Origin: Phoenix dactylifera
Taxonomy: Eukaryota > Streptophyta > Magnoliopsida > Arecales > Arecaceae
Length of the DNA stretch: 64,000 bases
Assembly: GCF_009389715.1 (NCBI RefSeq)
Contig: NW_024067685.1
Coordinates: 248,001 to 312,000, forward strand
Reading direction: 5' to 3'
Made by a program: the position numbers and the translations under genes. The notes beneath the pieces were generated by a model. The model did not search any database and was not told the DNA's origin. It saw only the letters and a program-made list of their open reading frames with translations. Shown here in pieces: positions 10,948 through 22,291 of this stretch; the first letter of the stretch is position 1, and every line of letters starts with the position of its first letter.

Positions 10948-11465
10948 TTCCCTCCCTCTTCAAAAGGATTCGTCCTCGAATCAGATTCATCACCTACATC
11001 AAACAAAGATAGATCAGCCACATTAAAGGTAGCACTTACATTACCATATTCACTTGGCAAGTCCAACTTGTAGGCATTGTCATTGATCTTCTCTAGAACT
11101 TGGAAGGGTCCATCTCCTCTTGTTTGCAGCTTAGATTTTCTTTGAGTGGGAAACCTCTCCTTCCTCATATGAACCCAAACCCAATCTCCTGGTTCAAAAA
11201 TAACTTTAATACGCCCCTTATTTGCTTGCTTTGCATATTGCTCATTCTTCCTCTCAATGTTGGCTCGAACTTTTGCATGCAACTCCCTAATAGTATCCGC
11301 CTTTTTCTTACCATCCAAATTGGTACACTCATTAGTAGGCAAAGGTAAGATGTCTAAAGGAGTCAAAGGATTAAAGCCATACACAACTTCAAAAGGAGAA
11401 TAAGAAGTAGTAGAATGAACAGTTCTATTATAAGCAGACTCAACATGTGGCAAGCATTTCTCCAA
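10725..11465 (-). pseudogene. pol: A2 pol, 3' fragment: integrase C-terminus
   Basis: An open frame of 246 codons encodes the last part of integrase ([20 protein letters not shown]), the [12 protein letters not shown] segment and the basic tail [15 protein letters not shown] inside the LTR. It is separated from the upstream part by an indel near 11460-11465 (one C fewer than A1). The product would lack the catalytic core. Confidence 0.8.
10948..10961 (-). other. A2 polypurine tract
   Basis: GAAGAGGGAGGGAA on the minus strand abuts the 3' LTR and is identical to that of A1. Confidence 0.88.
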
Positions 11466-13249
11466 TTTTTCAAATTCTTTTTAATGATAGCACGCAACAA
11501 GGTAGTAAGTGTTCTATTTACTACTTCAGTTTGTCCATCCGTTTGAGGATGTGCAACAGTAGAAAATAAGAGTTTTGTTCCTAGTTTATTCCACAAAGTT
11601 TTCCAAAAATGACTTAGGAACTTTACATCCCTATCACTTACTATTGTTCTAGGCAATCCATGCAAGCGCATTATCTCTTTAAAGAACAGATCAGCAATAT
11701 GTGTTGCATCATTGGTTTTAGAGCATGCAATGAAATGTGCCATTTTACTAAACCTATCAACAACGACAAATATACTATCTTTGCCACCTTGAGATCGAGG
11801 TAATCCTAACACGAAATCCATTGAAATATCAGTCCAGGGTTGATTAGACACAGGCAAAGGTGTATAGAAGCCATGGGGCATGACTTTAGATTTAGCTTGT
11901 TTACATGCTATGCACTTGTCACAGACCGATTGCACATCATGCTTCATGTTAGACCAATAAAAATGCTCATGCAATATTTCTAAGGTCCTTTTTATCCCAA
12001 AATGTCCCATCAATCCACCACCATGACTTTCTCTAACTAGCATTTCACGCAAGGAACAAACAGGCACACACAACTTATTTTTCTTAAACAAGAAACCATC
12101 ATGCCTATAATAGTCCCCAAAAGCATGTTTAGAACAAGAATCCCATACTTGGCCAAAGTCAGAATCATTAGCATATAAGTCCTTTATAAACTCAAAACCA
12201 AGTAATTTAGTTTGCAAAGAAGTAAGCAATGCATACCTTCTGGACAATGCGTCAGCCACTTTGTTTTCCTTACCATTCTTGTACTTGATTACATAAGGAA
12301 ACATCTCAATGAATTCCAACCACTTGGCATGTCTTTTTTGAAGCTTACCTTGAGATCTTAGAAACTTCAAGCTTTGATGGTCAGAATGAATTATGAATTC
12401 CCTTGACCACAAGTAGTGTTGCCAAGTTTGCAAAGCTCTCACCAAAGCGTACAACTCTTTGTCATACGTGGAATAATTCAATGATGCCCCATTAAGCTTT
12501 TCACTAAAGTAAGCAATTGGTTTAGAGTCCTGCATTAGTACGGCCCCTATGCCAACACCAGATGCATCACATTCAATTTCAAAAGCTTTATCAAAATTAG
12601 GCAAACAAAGCAAAGGTGCATTGGTCAATTTTTCTTTTAATGAATTAAAAGCTTCCTCATGCACTTCATTCCACTTAAACACAACATTCTTTTTAACAAG
12701 TTCATTCAAAGGTGCAGCAATAGAACTAAAGTTCTTTACAAACCTTCTATAAAAACCTGCTAAACCATGAAAACTTCTTACCTCATTTGCATTCTTAGGT
12801 GTAGGCCATTCTCTAATTGCCCTTACCTTCTCCTCATCCACACTTATTCCTTTCGAGCTTACAACAAAACCCAAAAACACAACAGATTCATGGCAAAATG
12901 AACACTTTTTAAGATTAGCATATAATTTGTTTTCTCTCAAAACATTAAGAACAACATGCAAATGATTAACATGTTCATCTAAGGTTTTGCTATAAATCAA
13001 AATATCATCAAAATACACTACAACAAATTTCCCAATGAAAGAACGCAAAACATGGTTCATTAACCTCATGAAGGTGCTGGGTGCATTAGATAAGCCAAAT
13101 GGCATTACCATCCACTCATATAAACCATATTTTGTTTTAAAAGCTGTTTTCCATTCATCACTTTCTTTCATGCGAATTTGATAGTATCCACTCTTCAAAT
13201 CTATTTTTAGAAAACACACACGAACCATGGAATTCATCAAGCATATCAT
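11363..13249 (-). pseudogene. pol: A2 pol, middle fragment: RT palm, RNase H, integrase core
   Basis: A 628-codon frame covers the second part of reverse transcriptase (from [11 protein letters not shown], through YFDD), RNase H ([11 protein letters not shown]) and integrase zinc and core domains up to the catalytic Glu segment [10 protein letters not shown]. It is interrupted at both ends by single-base frameshifts relative to A1: an extra T near 13205 at the start and the indel near 11465 at the end. The catalytic motifs are intact. Confidence 0.82.
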
Positions 13250-14066
13250 CCAATCTAGGGATAGGATATCGATACTTTACAGTGATTTTATTTATGGCTC
13301 GGCAGTCCGTACACATGCGCCACGTCCCATCTTTCTTCGGAACCAAGATCACAGGAGCAGAACACGGGCTAAGACTCTCTCTCACAAATCCTTTTTGCAG
13401 CAACTCATCTACTTGCCTTTGAATTTCTTTTGCTTCCTCTGGACTTGTTCTGTAGGCTGGTCTATTTGGGATTGAAGAACCTGGAATTAAGTCAATCTGA
13501 TGCTCAATACCTCTTGTAGGAGGTAATCCATGGGGAATTTCTTCTGGAAAAATATCACCAAATTCCTGTAACAAAGAAGCAACCATACTAGGCAAAGAAG
13601 AATTGAGTTCGTTAGTGAAATAAACATCCTTTTGTATGAGCACAAGTAGCTGCTCTTTTGCTAACAAGGCACTCTCAACCTCTCTTTTGCTTGCAAATGC
13701 ACTCACTCTCTTTTTTTTCTCTTCTTTGGATTCTGATTTATTCTTTTCTTTCGTCTGCTGACTCTCATTTTTCTTATCTTTCCTCTCTTTTTCTTGAATG
13801 CTCAATTGTTCCTCTCTCAACTTACACTCTCTTGTAATTCTGATTTGATCAGCATAGGCCTCGGTCGGTTGGAGAGGTGTTAAAACAATAGTGTGATTGT
13901 TCATAACAAGAGTGTATCTATTTTTGTACCCATCATGAATAACCCTTCTATCAAATTGCCACGGACGCCCAAGAAGTAGATGTCCAGCATGCATAGGTGC
14001 CACATCACAAAGAACTTCATCCTTGTATTTACCGATGGAAAATGAAATCATCACTTGCTTAGTCAC
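13158..14066 (-). pseudogene. pol: A2 pol, 5' fragment: protease end, linker, RT start
   Basis: About 302 codons run from the end of protease through the lysine-rich linker into the reverse transcriptase fingers ([21 protein letters not shown]). The A-run in the linker has 8 bases here, and the frame stays open through it. That is why the break in A1, with 9, is read as a mutation and not a normal gag/pol boundary. The frame is lost near 13205. Confidence 0.82.
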
Positions 14067-14109
14067 CCTTATGTCTCCACAATCATTCAGCCACTGAAGT
14101 CTATATGGA

Positions 14110-15378
14110 TTAGGGTGCTTTTAATGTGGGCAAACTCAATTTTTCAACCAACAAGGTGCTAGCAACATTAGTGCAACTCCCACTATCAATGATTAAGCTG
14201 CATACCTTGTCGTTTATATGGCATCTTGTATGAAATATATGCTCACGTTGCTCCTCATTACCACCCGCCTTAGGTTGCATGTTGAGAGCATGCCTAGTAA
14301 CAAGCACATCTCCAACAACAGGTTCAGCAACCTCAACATCACTACAATCCTCCAATGGTGGCATGTCATCATCACTTGAGCTCACACTCTCTATGTCTCC
14401 ATTATCCAGCAGTATCATGGCTCTTTTGTTTGGACATTGAGAAGCAATATGTCCAACTCCTTGACACCTGAAACATTTGATATCACGAGATCTAGAGGAT
14501 GAATTAGTTTCCATTTTACCTTTAGGTGCAGCAATCGAATTTTTGGCCTTTGCATCTTCTTTTGGCTTTGACACAGATTTGTTATTTTGCCAATTCGATT
14601 TCCATGAGGAACTAGTAGTAAATTTGGAAGTACTCTTAGCTTTCAATTGCCTTTCCACTAGAATAGCTTTGTGCAGCAAATCCTCCATCTCTATATAATG
14701 TTGTAATTCTACCACATCAGCTATCTCCTTCTTTAAACCTCCAATGAATCTAGCCATAGTTGCCTCTCGGTCTTCTTCAACATTGGCTCTAATCATGGCT
14801 ATTTCCATCTCCTTATAGTAATCTTCCACACTCATGGAGCCTTGAGTTAGACTTTGCAATTTCCTGTGCAAATCTCTATAGTAGTGGCTGGGTACAAACC
14901 TTTTTCTCATGACAGCCTTCATCTCATCCCATGTACCAATAGGCCTCTCCCCATTTCTACGTCTACTAGTCACCATTTGATCCCACCAAATACTAGCATA
15001 ATCATGGAACTCAACAATGGCTAGTTTAACCCTCTTCTCCTCGGAATAATTATGACATTCAAAGACATGTTCAACCTTTCTCTCCCACTCTAAATATAAT
15101 TCAGGATCATTTTTACCTTGGAATGCAGGGATTGTCATCTTAATACTTCCCAAATGACTGTCTTTTCTTGATTCATCTCTTTGCCTCCTTCCATTACTTC
15201 TTCCATCCGAATACTCCTCTTCTTCTTCTTCTTCAAACATCCGCCCCCTCAAAGGTTTGAGTCTGCTTGGTGATTCCAAATCATTCATTCGTGCACCAAG
15301 CTTAGTAAGTTGATCAGCAATGGCTTTCATCCATAACTTCATATCAACATCTGGTTGTTTACTACCTTCACTACTCAT
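14110..15378 (-). pseudogene. gag: A2 gag and start of protease
   Basis: It starts at the ATG at 15378 and encodes the gag domain, the CCHC knuckle ([14 protein letters not shown]) and the protease active site [12 protein letters not shown]. An extra T near 14121 shifts the frame within protease. Apart from that the sequence is nearly identical to A1 gag. Confidence 0.85.
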
Positions 15379-15946
15379 CTTTGTATGCTGCAATCAAAAG
15401 ATTAGTATAAACAGAATAGGTCCTCACACACTCCTCTCTCTGGTGGACACTCTTTTATGGCTTTTTCTTGATGATGATCTCACCCTCTTGCCTTTTACCA
15501 CTTAGCTTCACCTTATGAGCTCTTAAATAAGAACCTTTTGGATGTTTCTACACAACAGGAAACAGTAAGGAGTCGATGATAACCTTAGGGAACAAGAACT
15601 CGCAAGGAACAATTTAATTGGAACCAACAAAGGGTTCAAGGAAGGTTTGAATTGAGAACAATTCAATGGAAGCGTCAAAGAACCCACAAGGAAATTAGAA
15701 GCAAAATCTGCCCCGAATTTTTTTCTTTTTTTTTTTTTCTTTTTTTTCTTCTTCTTCTTTCTTCCTTCTCATTTTTTTTTTTTTTTGAAATAGCAGAACA
15801 GAAAGAGACAAGGACGATGACACAAACCGATTAAAGGAAGATGTCACCAAGGATATAGAGATAAACAACAGCGGAACACCTTTTTTTTTTTTTGAATTAA
15901 ACAAGATAAACACACAAAGGATAGATAACACCTGATTTCAGGAACC
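15379..15946 (-). other. A2 5' untranslated leader
   Basis: The leader corresponds to that of A1, with the same pyrimidine-rich runs (about 15717-15788). No coding frame is supported. Confidence 0.7.
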
Positions 15947-15960
15947 GGGCTCTGATACCA
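15947..15960 (-). other. A2 primer-binding site
   Basis: TGGTATCAGAGCCC on the minus strand, two bases inside the 5' LTR, is the canonical plant initiator-Met-tRNA primer-binding site. Confidence 0.9.
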
Positions 15961-15962
15961 AA

Positions 15963-16756
15963 TGATAAGAGCACACTTCGGACCGTCCTGGAAACAGGTA
16001 GAGAATGAGGAACTTGACCCTAACCGCGACCTGCCGGTAGAACCAAAGTTATCAAAAGAAGCGTGACCCTAACCGCGACCTGCCGGTAGAACCAACACTA
16101 TCAAGTTCTAATCCAAGAACAAAGGTGAAGCTCTCACATAAGAGAAACCCTCAAATTTCATTCATGCGTTCTCCCCCTCTCAAGTACAATCAGGTGCTAT
16201 TTTAAGGCTGAAATGGCTTCAAAGAGAAGCAACTCCTAGGAAATTACATAGCACTACTTGTCATGCATTTTCCAAGGCTGCATTTACCAAGGCTTGGAAA
16301 AGATGCATGTTACACCTACTCCTAGAAAAGTAACCAGAACTTAGGAAAAAGATCCCAAAGTAATTATAGTGACTTTGGGAACTACAAGAAAGTCTGAATG
16401 TGATTTGGGGAATACAAAACATCATCTGAAATATCACCCCAAAAGTATGCACGAAAATCCAAATATAATAGGAAAGTTGGCCCTCCCATGAATGCTTCTT
16501 GTCATGTGATTTGGACTTTCCAAAGTGTTGTCTTCAGGTTGGACTCAAAGCATCTTCACCCAATTGTATGAAAGTGACCCAATTAGGTGCAGCCTCTATC
16601 TCACGTTGGTCTTCTTTTCCTTTGATTTTTATGATCAGGCTTTCCAAAGCTTGTTTCATCCTCTTAGTCTTGGCCCTAGTCATAGGACCTTCAATTCCAT
16701 GCAAAGGATCTTTAGATGGGCTGGTTGCGTCTCTATCATTGGTTGCGTCTCTATCA
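15963..16756 (-). repeat. A2 5' LTR (794 bp)
   Basis: It runs from TGATAAGAGC to CTCTATCA and is followed by the target duplication TCCAT. It is nearly identical to the A2 3' LTR. Confidence 0.92.
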
Positions 16757-17240
16757 TCCATGAAATAGCTTGGCTATGCCAAACAAGCTTCCACCAGTCC
16801 ACTCTACTATGACGCGTGCGCAACGACTCCCAAAAACCACGAACAGAGAAGGAACCCTTCGGAGCATCAATCCACTGCAATACATCCGGCCTTCTGCTAT
16901 CTGGCCGGAATGAAGTAGGAGTACTACTAATGAGCTCAAGCCATGCAGGGGAGTGAGAGATAGGCCAGTGCCACTCCTGGCCATCAATAATAGCCTCCAC
17001 CTTGGCATTCTGCCCAAGGCCAGAATCATAGATAAACTTTTCCCCAAACACCTCAATAAGAGGACCAAGGGGATGCCAATGGTCAAACCAAAGTGAAATA
17101 CTACTCCCGTTGCCCACTCGATATCTCATCTTCCATCGGACAAGGCTGCGAAGACTAAGAATCCTCCGCCAACTCCAAGAGCAATCCCTGGGGCATTTGA
17201 TCTTCCAAATACTTCTGCCTCGCAAAAGATAAGAGCGAAC
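16757..17240 (-). mobile_element. LINE1, piece 2: ORF2 region after the reverse transcriptase
   Basis: The LINE1 segment lies between A2 and composite B. On the minus strand it encodes RGRSIWKIKCPRDCSWSWRR and GNGSSISLWFDHWHPLGPL, matching LINE2 at about 60765-61240. Its outer end CGAAC (17236-17240) is repeated at 46232-46236, where the LINE resumes after 29 kb. Confidence 0.9.
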
Positions 17241-18763
17241 TGATGTGAACCCCGTAAGATAGATTCTTAGAAACCCACGAACAAGTTGATGAATAACCCA
17301 AGAAAGTCTGAAAAATCAGTTTGGAAGAGATAGAACCTTGACCCGATGTTTAGCAAAACATGAACCAAAGGTATAGAAGGTTGTTGACGCCACACCCTAA
17401 TAGAATCAGGATGATAAGTCACTTGAACGCCACAAGGGTTGCCTTGATAAGTTCTAAGTTCAATGAAGAACCAAAGAAGTGAATAACCTCACAATTTTCA
17501 TTCCAATTCAGATCTGCCTGTTTACATAAGGAACACCCTTTTTATAGCCCAAAGGGAAACCTAACAGCCTTTAATTAAAGTCTAATCCCTAGAACAATAA
17601 TGACTCCACTAGTCATAGTTCAGTCTCCTAGGAAATTAATGAAGACAGTTTCCTAGAACATTAATGAAACTCCACTAGTCAAAGTTCAATCTCCTAGGAA
17701 ATTAATAAAGACAGTTTCCTAGAACATTAATAAAGCTCCACTAGCCTTTAGACATTCAGCAACATAAAACTAAATCTGAAAACTCCAGCAATATTTCCAC
17801 CAAGTAAGCATCTAATTTGGCCTAATAATTTCATGGATCATGTTGACTAGTCCACAAGCTATCTTCACGTCCAAATCCACTCCAATAGCCTCTTGCTGGT
17901 TCCAAGCTTCCTCAATCAGCCCATTAAGTGCTTCCTTCATTCTTTTAGCTTTGGACCGAGTGATTGGTCCTCCACCAGTTTGTAATGGATCATCAAGATG
18001 TATCGGACCAGAATGCTCCATACATTTCTCCTTGCTTCCCACGGCCTTGGATAGTCCCTCCTTAGGTTGCTTGGTGGCTGCATCCTGGTTTCCATCATTC
18101 CCCCTCTCCTGAAAAGGATTCGTCCTCGAATCTTCATCACCTGCATCAAAAAGGGAAAGATCAGAAACATTAAATGTAGTACTAACATTATACTCACCTG
18201 GTAAGTCAAGCTTATATGCATTATCATTAATGCGAGCAATGACTTGAAATGGCCCATCTCCTCTAGGGTGCAACTTAGAACGCCGTTTTGCTGGAAATCT
18301 TTCCTTTCTCATATGCACCCAAACCCAATCTCCTGGTTCAAAGATCACTTTCTTCCGCCCTTTGTTGGCTTGAGTAGCATATTGTTCAGTTCTTTTCTCA
18401 ATGTTTTGCCTAACTTTCTCATGCAATTGCTTCATCGTTTCAGCTTTCCTTTTGCCATCTAAACTAGCACGCTCATCAATAGGTAAAGGTGACAAATCCA
18501 TTGGAGTTAAAGGATTAAACCCATACACTATTTCAAAAGGAGAAAAGTTAGTAGCAGAATGCACGGATCTATTATAAGCAAATTCAACATGTGGCAAACA
18601 CTCTTCCCAATTCTTCAAATTCTTCTGAATGATGGCACGCAATAAAGTAGATAAAGTTCTATTAACTACCTCGGTTTGCCCATCAGTTTGTGGGTGGCAA
18701 GTTGTAGAAAACATGAGCTTAGTACCTAACTTACCCCACAAAGTCTTCCAGAAGTAGCTCAAG
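17241..18763 (-). repeat. Array unit 1: outer element 3' LTR and 3' pol
   Basis: The LTR spans 17241-18097, the polypurine tract 18098-18110 (AGGAGAGGGGGAA on the minus strand) and 3' pol 18111-18763. The truncated integrase frame (17812-18762, 316 codons) is fully open. It has private variants (for example TAATAAAG near 17728 and AATTTCATGG near 17827). The unit ends with the target duplication TCAAG (18759-18763) of the inner insertion. Confidence 0.92.
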
Positions 18764-20769
18764 TGATGTGAACCCCTTAAGATAGATTCTTAGAAACCCA
18801 CGAACAAGTTGATGAATGACCCAAGAAAGTCTGAAAATCAGTTTGGAAGAGATAGAACCTTGACCCGATGTTTAGCAAAACATGAACCAAAGGTATAGAA
18901 GGTTGTCGACGCCACACCCTAATAGAATCAGGATGATAAGTCACTTGAACGCCGCAAGGGTTGCCTTGATAAGTTCTAAGTTCAATGAAGAACCAAAGAA
19001 GTGAATAACCTCACAATTTTCATTTCAATTCAGATCTGCCTGTTTACATAAGGAACACCCTTTTTATAGCCCAAAGGGAAACCTAACAGCCTTTAATTAA
19101 AGTCTAATCCCTAGAACAATAATGACTCCACTAGTCATAGTTCAGTCTCCTAGGAAATTAATGAAGACAGTTTCCTAGAACATTAATGAAACTCCACTAG
19201 TCAAAGTTCAATCTCCTAGGAAATTAATGAAGACAGTTTCCTAGAACATTAAGGGCTCGTTTGGTTCGCGGGAAGTATTTTCCCTCCTAGGAATATGATT
19301 CCTGGGAATCAGATTCCTAGGAAGAGGATACCTAGGAAAGTACTTTTGGCATGTTTGGTTAACCATGGAAAAGTGACAAATTTCCAAAGTGCTTATGTTT
19401 GGTTGACCATCCACTTTCCTAGGAAAGTTAAGTATAATTCCTATTATGCCCTTAATAAAAATTAGGTCTTTAATGCCTCTTTAATGCTTCTTTAATGCTA
19501 AAGGATCTTTTTGGGAAAAAACAAAAAAGGAGTGATTCCCACCTCATGGGAAAGTAACTTTCCCATGTTTCTCATGGGAAAGACTTTCCCATGAAATGTG
19601 GGAATCATATTCCCATGGGAATACAACTTTTCCATCTCTCTCCTTTGAAAACTCCAACCAAACAAGAGGCATTTCATTACTTTTCCGTTGACCACACTTT
19701 CCCCCCTCCTTTTCCTGTGAACCAAACGAGCCCTAATGAAGCTCCACTAGCCTTTAGACATTCAGCAACATAAAACTAAATCTGAAAACTCCAGCAATAT
19801 TTCCACCAAGTAAGCATCTAATTTGGCCTAATAATTGCATGGATCATGTTGACTAGTCCACAAGCTATCTTCACGTCCAAATCCACTCCAATAGCCTCTT
19901 GCTGGTTCCAAGCTTCCTCAATCAGCCCATTAAGTGCTTCCTTCATTCTTTTAGCTTTGGACCGAGTGATTGGTCCTCCACCAGTTTGTAATGGATCATC
20001 AAGATGTATCGGACCAGAATGCTCCATACATTGCTCCTTGCTTCCCACGGCCTTGGATAGTCCCTCCTAAGGTTGCTTGGTGGCTGCATCCTGGTTTCCA
20101 TCATTCCCCCTCTCCTGAAAAGGATTCGTCCTCGAATCTTCATCACCTGCATCAAAAAGGGAAAGATCAGAAACATTAAATGTAGTACTAACATTATACT
20201 CACCTGGTAAGTCAAGCTTATATGCATTATCATTAATGCGAGCAATGACTTGAAATGGCCCATCTCCTCTAGGGTGCAACTTAGAACGCCGTTTTGCTGG
20301 AAATCTTTCCTTTCTCATATGCACCCAAACCCAATCTCCTGGTTCAAAGATCACTTTCTTCCGCCCTTTGTTGGCTTGAATAGCATATTGTTCAGTTCTT
20401 TTCTCAATGTTTTGCCTAACTTTCTCATGCAATTGCTTCATCGTTTCAGCTTTCCTTTTGCCATCTAAACTAGCACGCTCATCAATAGGTAAAGGTGACA
20501 AATCCATTGGAGTTAAAGGATTAAACCCATACACTATTTCAAAAGGAGAAAAGTTAGTAGCAGAATGCACGGATCTATTATAGGCAAATTCAACATGTGG
20601 CAAACACTCTTCCCAGTTCTTCAAATTCTTCTGAATGATGGCACGCAATAAAGTAGATAAAGTTCTATTAACTACCTCGGTTTGCCCATCAGTTTGTGGG
20701 TGGCAAGTTGTAGAAAACATGAGCTTAGTACCTAACTTACCCCACAAAGTCTTCCAGAAGTAGCTCAAG
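18764..20769 (-). repeat. Array unit 2, carrying a MITE
   Basis: The LTR spans 18764-20103 including a 481-bp MITE and its TAA duplication; 3' pol follows. An AAG-to-TAG nonsense change near 20068 stops the integrase frame at LTR entry. The start reads ACCCCTTAAG instead of ACCCCGTAAG. Confidence 0.92.
19253..19733. mobile_element. Tourist-like (PIF/Harbinger) MITE
   Basis: This 481-bp non-autonomous element has terminal inverted repeats GGGCTCGTTTGGTTC at the left and its complement (GAACCAAACGAGCCC) at the right, flanked by TAA duplications (19250-19252 and 19734-19736). The empty site is visible in every other array unit as ACATTAATGAAG. The interior has repeated TTCCCATGGG and CCTAGGAA words and no transposase. 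The 3-bp TAA target and GGG start fit the Tourist group. Confidence 0.93.
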
Positions 20770-22291
20770 TGATGTGAACCCCGTAAGATAGATTCTTAGA
20801 AACCCACGAACAAGTTGATGAATAACCCAAGAAAGTCTGAAAATCAGTTTGGAAGAGATAGAACCTTGACCCGATGTTTAGCAAAACATGAACCAAAGGT
20901 ATAGAAGGTTGTTGACGCCACACCCTAATAGAATCAGGATGATAAGTCACTTGAACGCCACAAGGGTCGCCTTGATAAGTTCTAAGTTCAATGAAGAATC
21001 AAAGAAGTGAATAACCTCACAATTTTCATTCCAATTCAGATCTGCCTGTTTACATAAGGAACACCCTTTTTATAGCCCAAAGGGAAACCTAACAGCCTTT
21101 AATTAAAGTCTAATCCCTAGAACAATAATGACTCCACTAGTCATAGTTCAGTCTCCTAGGAAATTAATGAAGACAGTTTCCTAGAACATTAATGAAACTC
21201 CACTAGTCAAAGTTCAATCTCCTAGGAAATTAATGAAGGCAGTTTTCTAGAACGTTAATGAAGCTCCACTTGCCTTTAGACATTCAGCAACATAAAACTA
21301 AATCTGAAAACTCCAGCAATATTTCCACCAAGTAAGCATCTAATTTGGCCTAATAATTGCATGGATCATGTTGACTAGTCCACAAGCTATCTTCACGTCC
21401 AAATCCACTCCAATAGCCTCTTGCTGGTTCCAAGCTTCCTCAATCAGCCCATTAAGTGCTTCCTTCATTCATTTAGCTTTGGACCGAGTGATTGGTCCTC
21501 CACCAGTTTGTAATGGATCATCAAGATGTATCAGACCAGAATGCTCCATACATTGCTCCTTGCTTCCCACGGCCTTGGATAGTCCCTCCTTAGGTTGCTT
21601 GGTGGCTGCATCCTGGTTTCCATCATTCCCCCTCTCCTGAAAAGGATTCGTCCTCGAATCTTCATCACCTGCATCAAAAAGGGAAAGATCAGAAACATTA
21701 AATGTAGTACTAACATTATACTCACCAGGTAAGTCAAGCTTATATGCATTATCATTAATGCGAGCAATGACTTGAAATAGCCCATCTCCTCTAGGGTGCA
21801 ACTTAGAACGCCGTTTTGCTGGAAATCTTTCCTTTGTCATATGCACCCAAACCCAATCTCCTGGTTCAAAGATCACTTTCTTCCGCCCTTTGTTGGCTTG
21901 AGTAGCATATTGTTCGGTTCTTTTCTCAATGTTTTGCCTAACTTTCTCATGCAATTGCTTCATCGTTTCAGCTTTCCTTTTGCCATCTAAACTAGCACGC
22001 TCATCAATAGGTAAAGGTGACAAATCCATTGGAGTTAAAGGATTAAACCCATACACTATTTCAAAAGGAGAAAAGTTAGTAGCAGAATGCACGAATCTAT
22101 TATAAGCAAATTCAACATGTGGCAAACACTCTTTCCAATTCTTCAAATTCTTCTGAATGATGGCACGCAATAAAGTAGATAAAGTTCTATTAACTACCTC
22201 GGTTTGCCCATCAGTTTGTGGGTGGCAAGTTGTAGAAAACATGAGCTTAGTACCTAACTTACCCCACAAAGTCTTCCAGAAGTAGCTCAAG
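20770..22291 (-). repeat. Array unit 3
   Basis: The LTR spans 20770-21625, then polypurine tract and 3' pol. An AGA-to-TGA change near 21471 truncates the integrase frame. It shares several private variants with unit 5 (ATTCATTTAGC, GGGTCGCC, GAAGAATCAAAG, GAACGTTAATG). Confidence 0.92.

Larger units (their letters stand above)
10154..16756 (-). mobile_element. Gypsy element A2, complete but frameshifted
   Basis: This 6603-bp element is of the same family as A1, with perfect target duplication TCCAT (10149-10153 and 16757-16761). The two 794-bp LTRs differ by only a few bases by eye, so the insertion is recent. Despite that, gag-pol is broken in at least three places, each in or next to a short homopolymer (about 11460-11485, 13204-13209 and 14118-14124). 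That pattern fits either assembly errors or mobilisation by proteins of another copy. Confidence 0.93.

Noticed and set aside
17241..17790. A 550-bp LTR ending at CCAGCA before AATATTTCC
   Set aside because: The perfect polypurine tract (AGGAGAGGGGGAA) and both outer target duplications show the LTR is ~856 bp and ends at CCATCA, inside the pol frame.
18244..18462. Plus-strand frames of 72-106 codons repeated across the array
   Set aside because: They are antisense shadows of the integrase frame.
20765..20950. A conserved 61-codon frame repeated in every B LTR (TYHPDSIRVW)
   Set aside because: It lies in LTR non-coding sequence, starts with GTG and is repeated only because the LTR is. There is no sign of a protein family.
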